Shown piece by piece: positions 37,119 to 46,615 of a stretch of 49,287 nucleotides of DNA (positions are counted from its first letter, which is position 1; each line of letters starts with the position of its first letter). The position numbers and the translations under genes are program-made. The stretch comes from Syntrophomonas sp. Its GTDB lineage: Bacteria > Bacillota > Syntrophomonadia > Syntrophomonadales > Syntrophomonadaceae. The stretch is taken from positions 8,791 to 58,077 of the forward strand of contig JAQVWS010000001.1 in NCBI GenBank assembly GCA_028709585.1, in the 5' to 3' direction. Under the pieces are notes generated by a model that had not been told where the DNA came from, did not search any database, and worked only from the letters and a program-made list of their open reading frames with translations.

Positions 37119-37685
37119 TTATGGTTTGGCATTATTATATGTATTCATAACTTCAACTATTCCGACTGTTGCCCATTTCTCCAGAGCATCTGCCGTAATT
37201 TTTATTGTGCGCCCAATCTGCTCCTGGTCTTCCTCATTAAACCTGCCCAATACCCATGTTACTGCATCTTGCTTTTCAGGGCGGTCGATTCCGATGCGAA
37301 CCCGGGCAAATTCCTGGGTATTAAGATGTGCAGCAATGGATTTCATTCCATTATGACCGCCGTTTCCCCCACCGTTTCTAATACGGATCGTTCCTATAGG
37401 TAGATCCATGTCATCATAAACTACTATCAAATCATCTAAATTAAGCTTATACCAGTTAACTAAGGGTTGTACCGATTTACCGCTTAAATTCATAAATGTC
37501 AATGGTTTTACCAGCAATACTTTTTCGCCTTTTATCCTTATATGGCCGATAATGGCGTCAAATTTACTCTCTTGTTTTTCTATCTGAAAGCGGGCTGCCA
37601 ATTCTTCCAAAACCATATAACCCACATTATGGCGCGTGTTTTTATAATCCTTGCCAGGATTTCCTAGTCCAACAATTACCTTCAT
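37119..37685 (-). CDS. pth: Peptidyl-tRNA hydrolase
   Basis: MKVIVGLGNPGKDYKNTRHNVGY, GGGNGGHNGMKSI; start adjusted to MKVIVG. Confidence 0.97.
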   Translation of the reverse strand: MKVIVGLGNPGKDYKNTRHNVGYMVLEELAARFQIEKQESKFDAIIGHIRIKGEKVLLVKPLTFMNLSGKSVQPLVNWYKLNLDDLIVVYDDMDLPIGTIRIRNGGGNGGHNGMKSIAAHLNTQEFARVRIGIDRPEKQDAVTWVLGRFNEEDQEQIGRTIKITADALEKWATVGIVEVMNTYNNAKP

Positions 37686-37698
37686 ATTAAACCTCAAA

Positions 37699-38646
37699 TT
37701 AATCTTCGAATAGTTTACTAACTGACAGGTCTTCGTGAATTCTAAGCAAAGCTTCCCCAATGAGAGGTGCAATCGACAGAACGGTCACATTAGGCAATCT
37801 CCGTTCTTTCAACAGCGGTATTGTATTGGTTACAATAATCTCCTTAAATGGAGCATTCGCCAATCTTTCTAAAGCCGGACCTGAAAAGACGGGATGAGTA
37901 CAGCAAGCGAATGCCTCTCTGGCTCCATTTGCCAGCATCACCTCAGCGGCATTACATACCGTCCCGGCGGTATCAATAATATCATCGATAAGAATTACTG
38001 ATTTACCTTCAATATCACCAATTACATTCATAACCTCTGATACATTAGGGGCAGGCCGTCTTTTATCAATAATAGCCAGCGGAGCTCCCAGCCTGGCTGC
38101 CAAATCGCGTGCCCGGGTAACTCCTCCTACATCCGGTGAGACAACTACGGCGTCATTTCCCAATTTTTTGCCCTTAATATGCTCAGCCAGGGTAGCTACT
38201 GCAGGTAAGTGGTCAACCGGTATATCAAAAAAGCCCTGTATCTGAGTAGCATGCAGATCCACGGTTACAACCCGGTCAGCACCTGCCTCCACGATAAGAT
38301 TAGAAACGAGCTTGGCGGTTATAGGATCTCGGGCACGGCTTTTGCGATCCTGTCTGCCATATCCAAAATAAGGTATAACTGCATTAATGCGCCCTGCTGA
38401 TGCTCTTCGAAACGCATCCATTATGATTAGCAGTTCCATCAGATTTTCATTACCGGGTGTGCAGGTAGGCTGAACAACAAACACATCTACACCGCGCACA
38501 CTCTCGTTAATTTCCACACTGATTTCACCATCAGAGAAATGTGATACTGAAGCTTTAGCAAGGGAAATATCCAGATATGCTCCTATTTCTTTTGCTAAGC
38601 AGGGGTTAGCATTCCCTGTAAACAACTTCATTCGGTTTGCCTTCAT
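37699..38646 (-). CDS. prs: Ribose-phosphate pyrophosphokinase
   Basis: LFTGNANPCLAKEI, YFGYGRQDRKSRARDPITAKLV, VILIDDIIDTAGTV. Confidence 0.97.
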   Translation of the reverse strand: MKANRMKLFTGNANPCLAKEIGAYLDISLAKASVSHFSDGEISVEINESVRGVDVFVVQPTCTPGNENLMELLIIMDAFRRASAGRINAVIPYFGYGRQDRKSRARDPITAKLVSNLIVEAGADRVVTVDLHATQIQGFFDIPVDHLPAVATLAEHIKGKKLGNDAVVVSPDVGGVTRARDLAARLGAPLAIIDKRRPAPNVSEVMNVIGDIEGKSVILIDDIIDTAGTVCNAAEVMLANGAREAFACCTHPVFSGPALERLANAPFKEIIVTNTIPLLKERRLPNVTVLSIAPLIGEALLRIHEDLSVSKLFED

Positions 38647-38682
38647 ACTAACAATACCTCCGTCTTCGGATATTCAGAGCTT

Positions 38683-40050
38683 TTATTTTACGGGCTTGCT
38701 CTGACTCCTCTTTTTCAGGTTCTTTTGCTCGGCCCGTTCCACTGCCAGTGTATGGGGTGGAACATCGCGGGTAATAGTAGAGCCTGCCCCGGTAACAGAA
38801 TTTTGACCTACTTTTACCGGTGCTACCAGGTTGGTATTGCTACCAATAAAGACTCCGTCTTCTAAAATAGTCTCCCATTTATTAACGCCATCATAGTTGC
38901 AGGTAATGGTGCCAGCCCCAACGTTTACTCCCTTGCCCAATATAGCATCTCCTATATAGCTTAAATGCGGAGCCTTACTTCCTTCTCCCAGGGTTGATTT
39001 CTTTATTTCCACAAAATCCCCGACCTTTACCCTCCGGTGCAATATCGCCTGGGGCCGTAAATAAGCATAGGGACCTATGGTACATTCATCACCTACCTGG
39101 GCTTCTTTTATACGAGAGTTTTCAATAAGGACATTATTGCCAATACTAGAGGATGTTATGTGGGTTCCGGGCCCAATTTGACAGCCGCTGCCAATAACCG
39201 TGCGGCCTTCAATCAGGGTGCTGGGATAAATAATGGTATCACACGCAATTTCAACATCATCATCAATAAAAGTTGAACGAGGGTCAATTATGGTTACCCC
39301 GTTTTTCATCAAAGCTTCATTTTTACGCTTTCTGAGTATTTCTTCGGCCTTACTCATCTGAACCCGGTCGTTTATGCCATATATGTCTTCCCGGGCATCC
39401 GTCCGAAATATCTCAACTTTCTTGCCTTCGCTCATAAGTATCTTAAGTATGTCAGTCAAATAATACTCACCCTGCGCATTATTGGAAGTAATACGGCTAA
39501 GAGCAGCAAATGCTTCCTGCACCTGAAAACAATACATGCCAGAATTAATCTCGCTGACAATCTTATCTGTCTCACTGGCATCTTTCTCTTCCACTATTGC
39601 CTGGAAGGCACCGGTTTCATCCCTGATTATGCGGCCATAACCATAGGGATCTTCAACTTCCGTGGAAAGAACTGTAGCTATAGCCTGGCTTTCTTGATGG
39701 TAATTTAGCAATCCCTGCAGGGTAGTCGCCTGCAGCAGGGGGGTGTCTCCCGCCAATACCACAATAGTATCATCCTGACTAACCTTTTCCCAAGACTGCA
39801 TTAAGGCATGTCCTGTGCCCAATTGCTCTTCCTGAACCACAAATTCAACCATCCCGGGGCTAAACAAATCCTCCACTTTTTGTCGGCTATGACCAACCAC
39901 CAGAACAATCCTGTCGGCTCCCGCTTGTCTAGCTACATCTGCTACATGAACTACCATTGGTTTTCCAGCTACCTGATGAACCACCTTAGGGAGTTGAGAG
40001 CACATACGCACTCCTTTTCCGGCAGCCAGTATTACTGCAGTAATTTTCAC
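38683..40050 (-). CDS. glmU: Bifunctional UDP-N-acetylglucosamine pyrophosphorylase / glucosamine-1-P acetyltransferase
   Basis: VILAAGKGVRMCSQLPKVVH, hexapeptide repeats; probable GTG start after GAGGAGAGG. Confidence 0.96.
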   Translation of the reverse strand: MKITAVILAAGKGVRMCSQLPKVVHQVAGKPMVVHVADVARQAGADRIVLVVGHSRQKVEDLFSPGMVEFVVQEEQLGTGHALMQSWEKVSQDDTIVVLAGDTPLLQATTLQGLLNYHQESQAIATVLSTEVEDPYGYGRIIRDETGAFQAIVEEKDASETDKIVSEINSGMYCFQVQEAFAALSRITSNNAQGEYYLTDILKILMSEGKKVEIFRTDAREDIYGINDRVQMSKAEEILRKRKNEALMKNGVTIIDPRSTFIDDDVEIACDTIIYPSTLIEGRTVIGSGCQIGPGTHITSSSIGNNVLIENSRIKEAQVGDECTIGPYAYLRPQAILHRRVKVGDFVEIKKSTLGEGSKAPHLSYIGDAILGKGVNVGAGTITCNYDGVNKWETILEDGVFIGSNTNLVAPVKVGQNSVTGAGSTITRDVPPHTLAVERAEQKNLKKRSQSKPVK

Positions 40051-40158
40051 TTTTTTGATACCTCTCCTCATTATACCTTATATTCCAAGCAAATCAGCCC
40101 AGAATTTTTTTCAAATATATTATACCTCTTTATTATAGCAGCTGTAAAAACAAAATCT

Positions 40159-40941
40159 TTATTGGCTAAAATCTGTACCCCTAAGGTATTCTTGAGCTAA
40201 CTGCAGATCATTAGGTTTATCTACATCAACCCCTACCTCTGCATATGATGAAATTATGCCCTTACCCCTTATTCCTACTACTTCGCTAAACCTTTTCTCT
40301 ACCATTTGAATACTGAGTTGCCCCAGTAAATATCTCCATACCAAGCTTACTCCAAATAAACTTGCCATAGCCAGCGGATTCTTTCTTCTATGAAATAATT
40401 TCACCCCAATCTCCAAGCAGGCGGGAATATGTTCCGAGCGCAGCAAAAATAGGTTTCCACCTGTGAAAATGCCTTCTTTCAGGCGGACATAAGTCCGTAC
40501 TACACCGGGATACTTGTGTTCATTAACCTCCTTGCGAGTTAACGGGTAATAAAAATCAGCCTGTTGCTCTTCACAACAGTTCAAAAAGTCCTCGATGGCT
40601 TCGGACGTAATAAAGGGAACATCAGTGGGTACAACCAGAACCTTATCAGTTAGCTCTTTTTTATCCATGATTTCAACTGCTTGAGCAAAGCTTTCAATAG
40701 CGTTTTCCCCCCCCTCGACAAAAAGCAGTTTATCGTCACGGGGTAAAATGTTGCGTAAAGCGTCTACCGGTCCACTTATTATGATATTGTTGATAGCAGG
40801 CGTTGCTCGTAAAGCATTGTATACATAGTATATCATGGGATAGTTGCCTATTATTATCAAGGCTTCCTTTTCATAGGGAGCAATCTTTTTAAGTTCACTG
40901 CTGTTTTCGCCTCCAGCGAGTATGACAGCATCATATTGCAT
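40159..40941 (-). CDS. MobA-like NTP transferase
   Basis: YDAVILAGGENSSELKKIAPYEKEALIIIGNYPMIYYV, VPTDVPFITSEAI. Confidence 0.85.
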   Translation of the reverse strand: MQYDAVILAGGENSSELKKIAPYEKEALIIIGNYPMIYYVYNALRATPAINNIIISGPVDALRNILPRDDKLLFVEGGENAIESFAQAVEIMDKKELTDKVLVVPTDVPFITSEAIEDFLNCCEEQQADFYYPLTRKEVNEHKYPGVVRTYVRLKEGIFTGGNLFLLRSEHIPACLEIGVKLFHRRKNPLAMASLFGVSLVWRYLLGQLSIQMVEKRFSEVVGIRGKGIISSYAEVGVDVDKPNDLQLAQEYLRGTDFSQ

Positions 40942-40954
40942 CTTTCTACCTCCA

Positions 40955-41650
40955 TTATTCGTTTATAGAAAGACCTTCCTTTTTTAATGACTCAATGAGA
41001 ATAGTTTCAGCATTTTCAATGTGTTTCTGGGCTGTATGCCGGGCCTTTTGAATGTCACGGGATTGAATGGCTTCAACTATTTGCTTATGCTCATAAAGGG
41101 ATTCTTTCATTCGGCCTGGGAAGGATAACGAAGTAAAGCGAAACCGCTGAATTTGTTCTCTAAGGTTACTGATTATAGAAATCAGCCTCTCATTACGACT
41201 GGCTTTGTACAGAAGTTCATGGAAATTAGTATCCACCTCTACCAATTTATCTATATCATTGCGGGTAATAGCATCCTTCTTTTCCACCAGCTGTCTTTCC
41301 ATGTTTTCTAGCTCCTCATCAGTGATCCTTTCTGCTGCCAAGCCAGCAGCCAAACCTTCCAGCGCAGCTCTAATTTCAAAAACATCCGCGATATCTTTGA
41401 AGGATAGGTCAGCAACATACGCACCTTTGCGCGGAACCATAACAATAAAACCTTCCAGTTCCAGTTTACGCAAAGCCTCTCGAATAGGTGTGCGCGATAC
41501 ACCTAATTCCTCAGCCAACTGTATCTCCATCAGTCTTTCTCGCGGCTGCAAAACGCCACTCATAATAGCATTGCGGATGGCATCCAAAACAAGCTCTCGG
41601 AGAGGTTTATAAGAATCGAGATTTACCGGGTCAAGTCGTTTTTCCTGCAT
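40955..41650 (-). CDS. GntR family regulator, FadR/FCD subfamily
   Basis: LAEELGVSRTPIREALRKLELEGFI; helical FCD domain with DTNFHELLYKASRN. Confidence 0.95.
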   Translation of the reverse strand: MQEKRLDPVNLDSYKPLRELVLDAIRNAIMSGVLQPRERLMEIQLAEELGVSRTPIREALRKLELEGFIVMVPRKGAYVADLSFKDIADVFEIRAALEGLAAGLAAERITDEELENMERQLVEKKDAITRNDIDKLVEVDTNFHELLYKASRNERLISIISNLREQIQRFRFTSLSFPGRMKESLYEHKQIVEAIQSRDIQKARHTAQKHIENAETILIESLKKEGLSINE

Positions 41651-41664
41651 GTTAATCACCTCTA

Positions 41665-42522
41665 TTAATTATAAGACGAGATCAGATAGGTCTCTTTATA
41701 TTGGCCTTTAATTCTCTCCCAGGCTTCCCGGGCTTCTTCATAACTGGCAAAAACCCCAATGACACTCGGTCCACTTCCCGACATCAGCGATTTAATTGCT
41801 CCCAATGCATTAAGCTTATTTTTTATTATCTTAATATCAGGGCACATTTTAATACTGACTGTTTCAAGATCATTTTGCATGTGCTGAGTTAATCCTATAA
41901 TATCATATTTGAGCCATGCTTCAATAAAAGCCTTGTTGTCAGGGGATTGATTGACCCTTTCCCTTTTAAATTCTCGATAAACTGCTCCGGTGGAAAGTTG
42001 ATAATCAGGCTTTACCAGCAGCATTTCCAACTGAAGTCCTTTATTAAGCGCAGTCAGAACTTCCCCCCGCCCTTTGGCTAGGGCGATCCCTCCCATTATG
42101 CAGAATGGTACATCTGAGCCAATATTAAGGCCTATTTCCATAAGTTCATTTTTTCCTAAGCCCAGATTATGTAAATCGTTAATTCCAATCATCACTGCAG
42201 CTGCGTCCGTACTTCCACCTGCCAAACCTGCTCCTATCGGTATATTCTTCTCTATATAAATCCGGAGTCCTTCTTTTATGGAAAATTTTGTATATAATAG
42301 CTGGGCAGCTTTATAAGCCAGGTTCTCTTCGTCCTCTGGTATCATATGACTGTTGCTTTTAATCTTTATTGCTTGTCCACCACGCTCGAGTATGATTTTA
42401 TCTCGCAGGCTTATCTGTTGCATTATGGATTCCAACTCGTGATAGCCATCTGCTCTTTTCCCTAAAACCTTCAGGGTGAGGTTAATCTTGGCTGGAGCCT
42501 CTATCTCCAACTGCTTTTTCAT
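41665..42522 (-). CDS. ispE: 4-diphosphocytidyl-2-C-methyl-D-erythritol kinase
   Basis: APAKINLTLKVLGKRADGYHELESIM, NIPIGAGLAGGSTDAAAV, SLMSGSGPSVIGVF. Confidence 0.96.
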   Translation of the reverse strand: MKKQLEIEAPAKINLTLKVLGKRADGYHELESIMQQISLRDKIILERGGQAIKIKSNSHMIPEDEENLAYKAAQLLYTKFSIKEGLRIYIEKNIPIGAGLAGGSTDAAAVMIGINDLHNLGLGKNELMEIGLNIGSDVPFCIMGGIALAKGRGEVLTALNKGLQLEMLLVKPDYQLSTGAVYREFKRERVNQSPDNKAFIEAWLKYDIIGLTQHMQNDLETVSIKMCPDIKIIKNKLNALGAIKSLMSGSGPSVIGVFASYEEAREAWERIKGQYKETYLISSYN

Positions 42523-42621
42523 CCTCGTTAGCTCCTCGCAATTTTTACCTAATTATATCCCTAAAAATGCTTAACAAGAAATATTTTTATCTTCTTCATC
42601 CCAAGCATTGGGGGCAAGGGT

Positions 42622-42664
42622 GGCGGGGGCAACGGGGCAAAAGAACCGTCCCCTTGCCCCCGCC
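42622..42664. repeat. Variant palindromic repeat sharing the ggcaaaagaaccgtcccc core
   Basis: GGCGGGGGCAA (42622-42632) ... TTGCCCCCGCC (42654-42664). Confidence 0.8.
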
Positions 42665-42670
42665 AGGTCA

Positions 42671-43231
42671 TTATTCCTCTATGTCCGGGTTTATCCTTGC
42701 GGGGAGAAATTCCAAACACTTGAAAGTCACCCGGGCTTCTTGCGGACTGCTTAAGCTGAGTCCTTGATCTGTTGAAGACACTAAACAAAGCGGCGGAAAT
42801 AAAACACACCACCAGTTTTTGCCCTGTCCTTCGCCAATTATTACTCTGACCGCTTGATATGTTCCAGCTGGAAATACCACACTGCCATAGGACTTGATTG
42901 GAAATTCATATTCACCTACCACGACATTCACGGGATAATCATAACCATGAGCCCTTATATTCGCTTCTGCAACCGATTGAATATAGGCAATATCATGCTC
43001 CGCCATTTGCTTGGCATCATTCATATCATAAGCATTGCTGAACCTTGGCTTCATTGAATTTATAATGTCGTCTTTTACTGCTAACTTAAGAGCTTGATCT
43101 GCAGGCTCATCACTATTTGCTATTATATGCAGCCTTAATACCCTGTGGGAGAGGGGTTCAACCTGTATCAGCACTCCCACTGAGAAAACAACTATTAGGA
43201 AAATAATAATTCCGGTTAGCTTTTTATGCAT
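42671..43231 (-). CDS. spoIIR: Stage II sporulation protein R
   Basis: HRVLRLHIIANSDEPADQALKLAVKDDII, GQGKNWWCVLFPPLCLV. Confidence 0.95.
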   Translation of the reverse strand: MHKKLTGIIIFLIVVFSVGVLIQVEPLSHRVLRLHIIANSDEPADQALKLAVKDDIINSMKPRFSNAYDMNDAKQMAEHDIAYIQSVAEANIRAHGYDYPVNVVVGEYEFPIKSYGSVVFPAGTYQAVRVIIGEGQGKNWWCVLFPPLCLVSSTDQGLSLSSPQEARVTFKCLEFLPARINPDIEE

Positions 43232-43464
43232 ACAACATCCCTCCCTAGTAAATTAATTATTGACAGGAAGAATGTGCTTTAAACCTTGAGACTATTATTC
43301 TCCATATCCAGGCAATCACCCCGTTGGCCTTGGTTATGCATATTTCATGAAGCTAACCGCTTTCAATATATTAAAAATAAATTTATTCCCTATTGACAGA
43401 ACATATGTTTGTAGATAAAATAAAAACAGAACTAATGTTCTTGCCGAAGGGAGGCTTGCTTTCT

Positions 43465-43575
43465 ATGTTTGCAGACTTTAGCAAAAAAGAATTTTTGCAG
43501 ACTGCCGCCGGCGCAGTTGCCATAATTATTATTGGCTACCTTAGCATGCTGGGCATGTTGGTAATTATCCAATGA
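43465..43575 (+). CDS. 36-aa single-TM peptide
   Basis: GAAGGGAGG then ATG at 43465: MFADFSKKEFLQTAAGAVAIIIIGYLSMLGMLVIIQ; followed by hairpin at 43631-43663. Confidence 0.55.
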   Translation: MFADFSKKEFLQTAAGAVAIIIIGYLSMLGMLVIIQ

Positions 43576-43630
43576 TATTCGCACCGAGATAGATGTAAAT
43601 TGTTTATTTCTTTTTAGCTCGCATAGCAAT

Positions 43631-43663
43631 AAAGATAACTTGGCCTTTTAGGCAGTTATCTTT
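43631..43663 (+). terminator. Hairpin after the 36-aa peptide ORF
   Basis: AAAGATAACT-tgGCCttttaGGC-AGTTATCTTT. Confidence 0.55.
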
Positions 43664-43693
43664 AAAGATATTATATTTAATTGCCATTTAAAC

Positions 43694-43852
43694 TTAACTC
43701 TTATCTCTACCTTGTTTGGCTAGGTATTCTCTTATAATCATTCTGACCAGTGCGCTGCGTGATATTTGGTTGTTCTTGGCCAATTCCTTTATTTCATCAA
43801 CCTGGGTTTTTGTAAGATAAAAAGTAGCATGTTCAAATTGATCTGTTGCCAA
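43694..43852 (-). CDS. 52-aa ribbon-helix-helix protein (absent from ORF track)
   Basis: TTG start after GGGGAGGG; MATDQFEHATFYLTKTQVDEIKELAKNNQISRSALVRMIIREYLAKQGRDKS. Confidence 0.8.
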   Translation of the reverse strand: MATDQFEHATFYLTKTQVDEIKELAKNNQISRSALVRMIIREYLAKQGRDKS

Positions 43853-43943
43853 TTAAATCCCTCCCCTGCCAGGGTTTTTTGCTATGCTGTTAGGCTGCAT
43901 TTTATGCCTATTATATGTTAGCCGAAGAGGTTTTGTTACTTGG

Positions 43944-44807
43944 CTATTTCCCCAATCCTTTTTTTAATGCAGCAATATTCTCCCTCATTATCCGGCGCCC
44001 TGCTCTAATAATCTGGGGCGCATTTTGCATATCGTTTAAGCCTACATCGGGTACATCAGGAAACAAGAGCATATCTGCGAAAAACCTTTCCTCTGTATTT
44101 GAGGTTTCAAATACCATAATACTAATGGCGCGAGATATAGTTTGAGGTATTCCATTCACCTTTGTCTGATAAATTTCTTTGCCCAAATTAATAGCTAGCA
44201 CATAACTCGCCCCCATATATTTGTTAACCATAACGGGCACGATATCTTTTAATCCTCCATCCACCATCTGCATCCCCTGGCATACTTTGGGCTGAAAGGT
44301 AACGGGAATAGATATACTGGATCGTACGGCCTCACTTAGCAAAGCATCGTGGATAACAATAACGTCATCGGCTTCTTCCTTTATTGGCTGGTTGGTAAAT
44401 ATTATCTTGCTGCCGCTGTCAATGTCACAAGAAATAATTGCTAACGGCATTTTTATTTCCATGAGATATTTCCCTTTAGTCAGGTCGTAAATCAGTTTTT
44501 CAATCTTGTCTCCTACAAGGATTCCATCCAAATTATACTTATAGCCAGGAATCAAAAAATTTAGGAAATATTTGAACATGCCCATAACATTATAATCAAG
44601 ATAATCATTGGAGGTAAGACCGGTCACTATCGTCTCAATTCTATATGGAGATATCCCGCTGGCATAAAGAGCAGCTATAATACTTCCTGCACTGGTACCA
44701 GATATGAAAACTGGCCTGATATCGTTTTCGCAAAGTACTTGCAAAACACCTATGTGAGCCAATCCTTTTAATCCCCCGCCGCCGAGAGCTAATCCCAGAC
44801 TTTTCAC
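43944..44807 (-). CDS. Patatin-like phospholipase (RssA-type)
   Basis: LALGGGGLKGLAHIGVL, GTSAGSIIAALYA, MVDGGLKDIVPV. Confidence 0.94.
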   Translation of the reverse strand: MKSLGLALGGGGLKGLAHIGVLQVLCENDIRPVFISGTSAGSIIAALYASGISPYRIETIVTGLTSNDYLDYNVMGMFKYFLNFLIPGYKYNLDGILVGDKIEKLIYDLTKGKYLMEIKMPLAIISCDIDSGSKIIFTNQPIKEEADDVIVIHDALLSEAVRSSISIPVTFQPKVCQGMQMVDGGLKDIVPVMVNKYMGASYVLAINLGKEIYQTKVNGIPQTISRAISIMVFETSNTEERFFADMLLFPDVPDVGLNDMQNAPQIIRAGRRIMRENIAALKKGLGK

Positions 44808-44870
44808 GGTTGTTCACCTCTAAAACAAATGCCCGGCCATAAGCCGAGCACTTGCTGCAGAATTCATTTT

Positions 44871-45443
44871 CTAATAATCAACTTCAGGATCCAGTTCGCC
44901 AAAGACAATAATGTCATGCATCTTGCCTAATTTGTCTATAATATCAACATATACTTGTATATCCAGGCAGGTTCCGTCTACTACTGGCCCCAGGTGACTA
45001 TGACATGGGCTGTGACGATCTTCGCAACGGCCTTCAATATCATAATCAAAATCCCAGTTCTTTAAAATAATCTCTGAAGAATCAACTTCACTCTTAAATT
45101 CATCGGTGGTTAATGGCGGATCGAATTCGCATAACTCAATGGTATCCTCAAAAATATTGTTAGTTAAAGCAAATACTTGATAGCAGCTTACAGTAGCAAC
45201 TGATACTATTAGGCATAAATCAAAATTAATACAGATTCTCACCTTGTTAAAGCTAAAAGTTTCAGTGGCGCTATTGACCTTAATCTTAAAGTCTTCTACT
45301 TCAGTAATATACCCACCAACATCACATACCGGTATACATACCCTCTGATCAAGAACCTTGACCCCTTTTTCAATGTACTTGGCCTTAATCACCTTTGCCC
45401 ACAAATCCAGCCTACAACCCTCCGGGTATTCACATTTCAACAT
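44871..45443 (-). CDS. Cys-containing hypothetical protein, possible spore coat/sporulation protein
   Basis: MLKCEYPEGCRLDLWAKVIKAKYIEKGVKVLDQRVCIPVC...; ATG 45443 after AAAGGAGGGG; sporulation-type promoter upstream. Confidence 0.7.
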   Translation of the reverse strand: MLKCEYPEGCRLDLWAKVIKAKYIEKGVKVLDQRVCIPVCDVGGYITEVEDFKIKVNSATETFSFNKVRICINFDLCLIVSVATVSCYQVFALTNNIFEDTIELCEFDPPLTTDEFKSEVDSSEIILKNWDFDYDIEGRCEDRHSPCHSHLGPVVDGTCLDIQVYVDIIDKLGKMHDIIVFGELDPEVDY

Positions 45444-45525
45444 GTTACTTTCCCCTCCTTTTTTCTCTAATATCTCCTGTCGTGTCACCACAAACAGTGC
45501 AGAAATTTTCTTTAAATTTCTAAGA

Positions 45526-45554
45526 TATAGTATGAAAGAAGGTTACATTGTGTG
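45526..45554 (-). promoter_or_regulatory. Mother-cell sigma (K/E-type) promoter candidate
   Basis: Minus strand CACA-N16-CATACTATA, about 83 nt upstream of the 45443 start. Confidence 0.5.
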
Positions 45555-45656
45555 ATTACCCACTAATAAAAATTAATTCTTTTATATCTGCTATATATGC
45601 CCAGGCCGATCCATGTATTAAACTATAATTGGATAGCTGGTATTCTTCTATACTGA

Positions 45657-46454
45657 TTACAGGCTGTTCATGAACATCTGTTTAATCTTCTTGCCCAGAT
45701 TTACTTCTTCATGGTTCATTGCCAACATTGGCAGCACTTTAGAACGGTTTTCAAGCCTAGAGTTCTCATACGAACAAAGCAGCAAGTCTTTACGGGTGAT
45801 GGCCTCCTGCAGTTTATCCGCCAACTCTTTTGTCCCGCTTAACTCCATGCTCAGAGCCAGGCTTCGATCTTCAGCCTTCTTAATTCCTCTCTTCAGACTT
45901 ATTAAATCTTTCTCATAGAGAAATAGCTTGCGGTTTAACCTCTCATTATCATCACGTACCCGGTCCAGTTCCATTCCCAGCAGTTCATCTCTCTGCTCTG
46001 CCGGGCTTAATTCCAATTCCTCTGCCGCAAACAGGTCTACCACCTGTTCTCGTACAGCGTAGATCATGTAGCTTAAATAATAATTGATTTTAAGTTCACT
46101 TTTCTCTATTTCTCCATCCCAGCTCAAATCTTGAATACTTATAATAAACTTCATATCCTTCTTTATTTGTTGATCAAATTCCTCAATATATATGCGATCT
46201 TTGAGAATCTCTTGGCGGCTGATCAGCTGTGAATAACCTGATTGGTCTTCCATAATCGCAATTATTTCCAGGTTTACCAGGCTCACCAGGGCTTTGCCCT
46301 GCCAATCTGTACGGGGATTTTTAATCTTTATTTTTATATCCTCCATGCGATTAAATAGCTGATTAGTCTCAAACCGACTTTCCCGCTGACATATTCGGGG
46401 AACGATCAAACTGGCAACAATAACTGGAGACCACAAGCGAATATCCTGTTTCAC
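45657..46454 (-). CDS. Hypothetical protein with coiled-coil C-terminus, possible SPOCS (DUF3794)-like N-terminus
   Basis: RIYIEEFDQQIKKDMKFIISIQDLSWDGEIEKSELKINYYLSYMIYAVREQVVDLF followed by heptad-like region. Confidence 0.6.
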   Translation of the reverse strand: MKQDIRLWSPVIVASLIVPRICQRESRFETNQLFNRMEDIKIKIKNPRTDWQGKALVSLVNLEIIAIMEDQSGYSQLISRQEILKDRIYIEEFDQQIKKDMKFIISIQDLSWDGEIEKSELKINYYLSYMIYAVREQVVDLFAAEELELSPAEQRDELLGMELDRVRDDNERLNRKLFLYEKDLISLKRGIKKAEDRSLALSMELSGTKELADKLQEAITRKDLLLCSYENSRLENRSKVLPMLAMNHEEVNLGKKIKQMFMNSL

Positions 46455-46572
46455 AATATCACCTCATGATAAGAAAATATTATTAAAAATATATGGCTAT
46501 CAATTGGCAAGTATGTTATTAAGATCTCGCGTAATAACTAAACTAAAAAATTATTTACTTAATAGATGCCAA

Positions 46573-46599
46573 CAAAAAAGCTGCATCTTGCAATGCAGC
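46573..46599 (-). terminator. Terminator downstream of veg
   Basis: Minus strand GCTGCATTGCAAGATGCAGCTTTTTTG. Confidence 0.8.
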
Positions 46600-46615
46600 C
46601 CAGATTGCTTTTTAT

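Noticed and set aside
43232-43392. Sigma-F promoter upstream of spoIIR
   Set aside because: ATGCATA and a weak GG-rich -10 can be picked out, but the spacing (about 31 bp) is incompatible with a sigma-F promoter.
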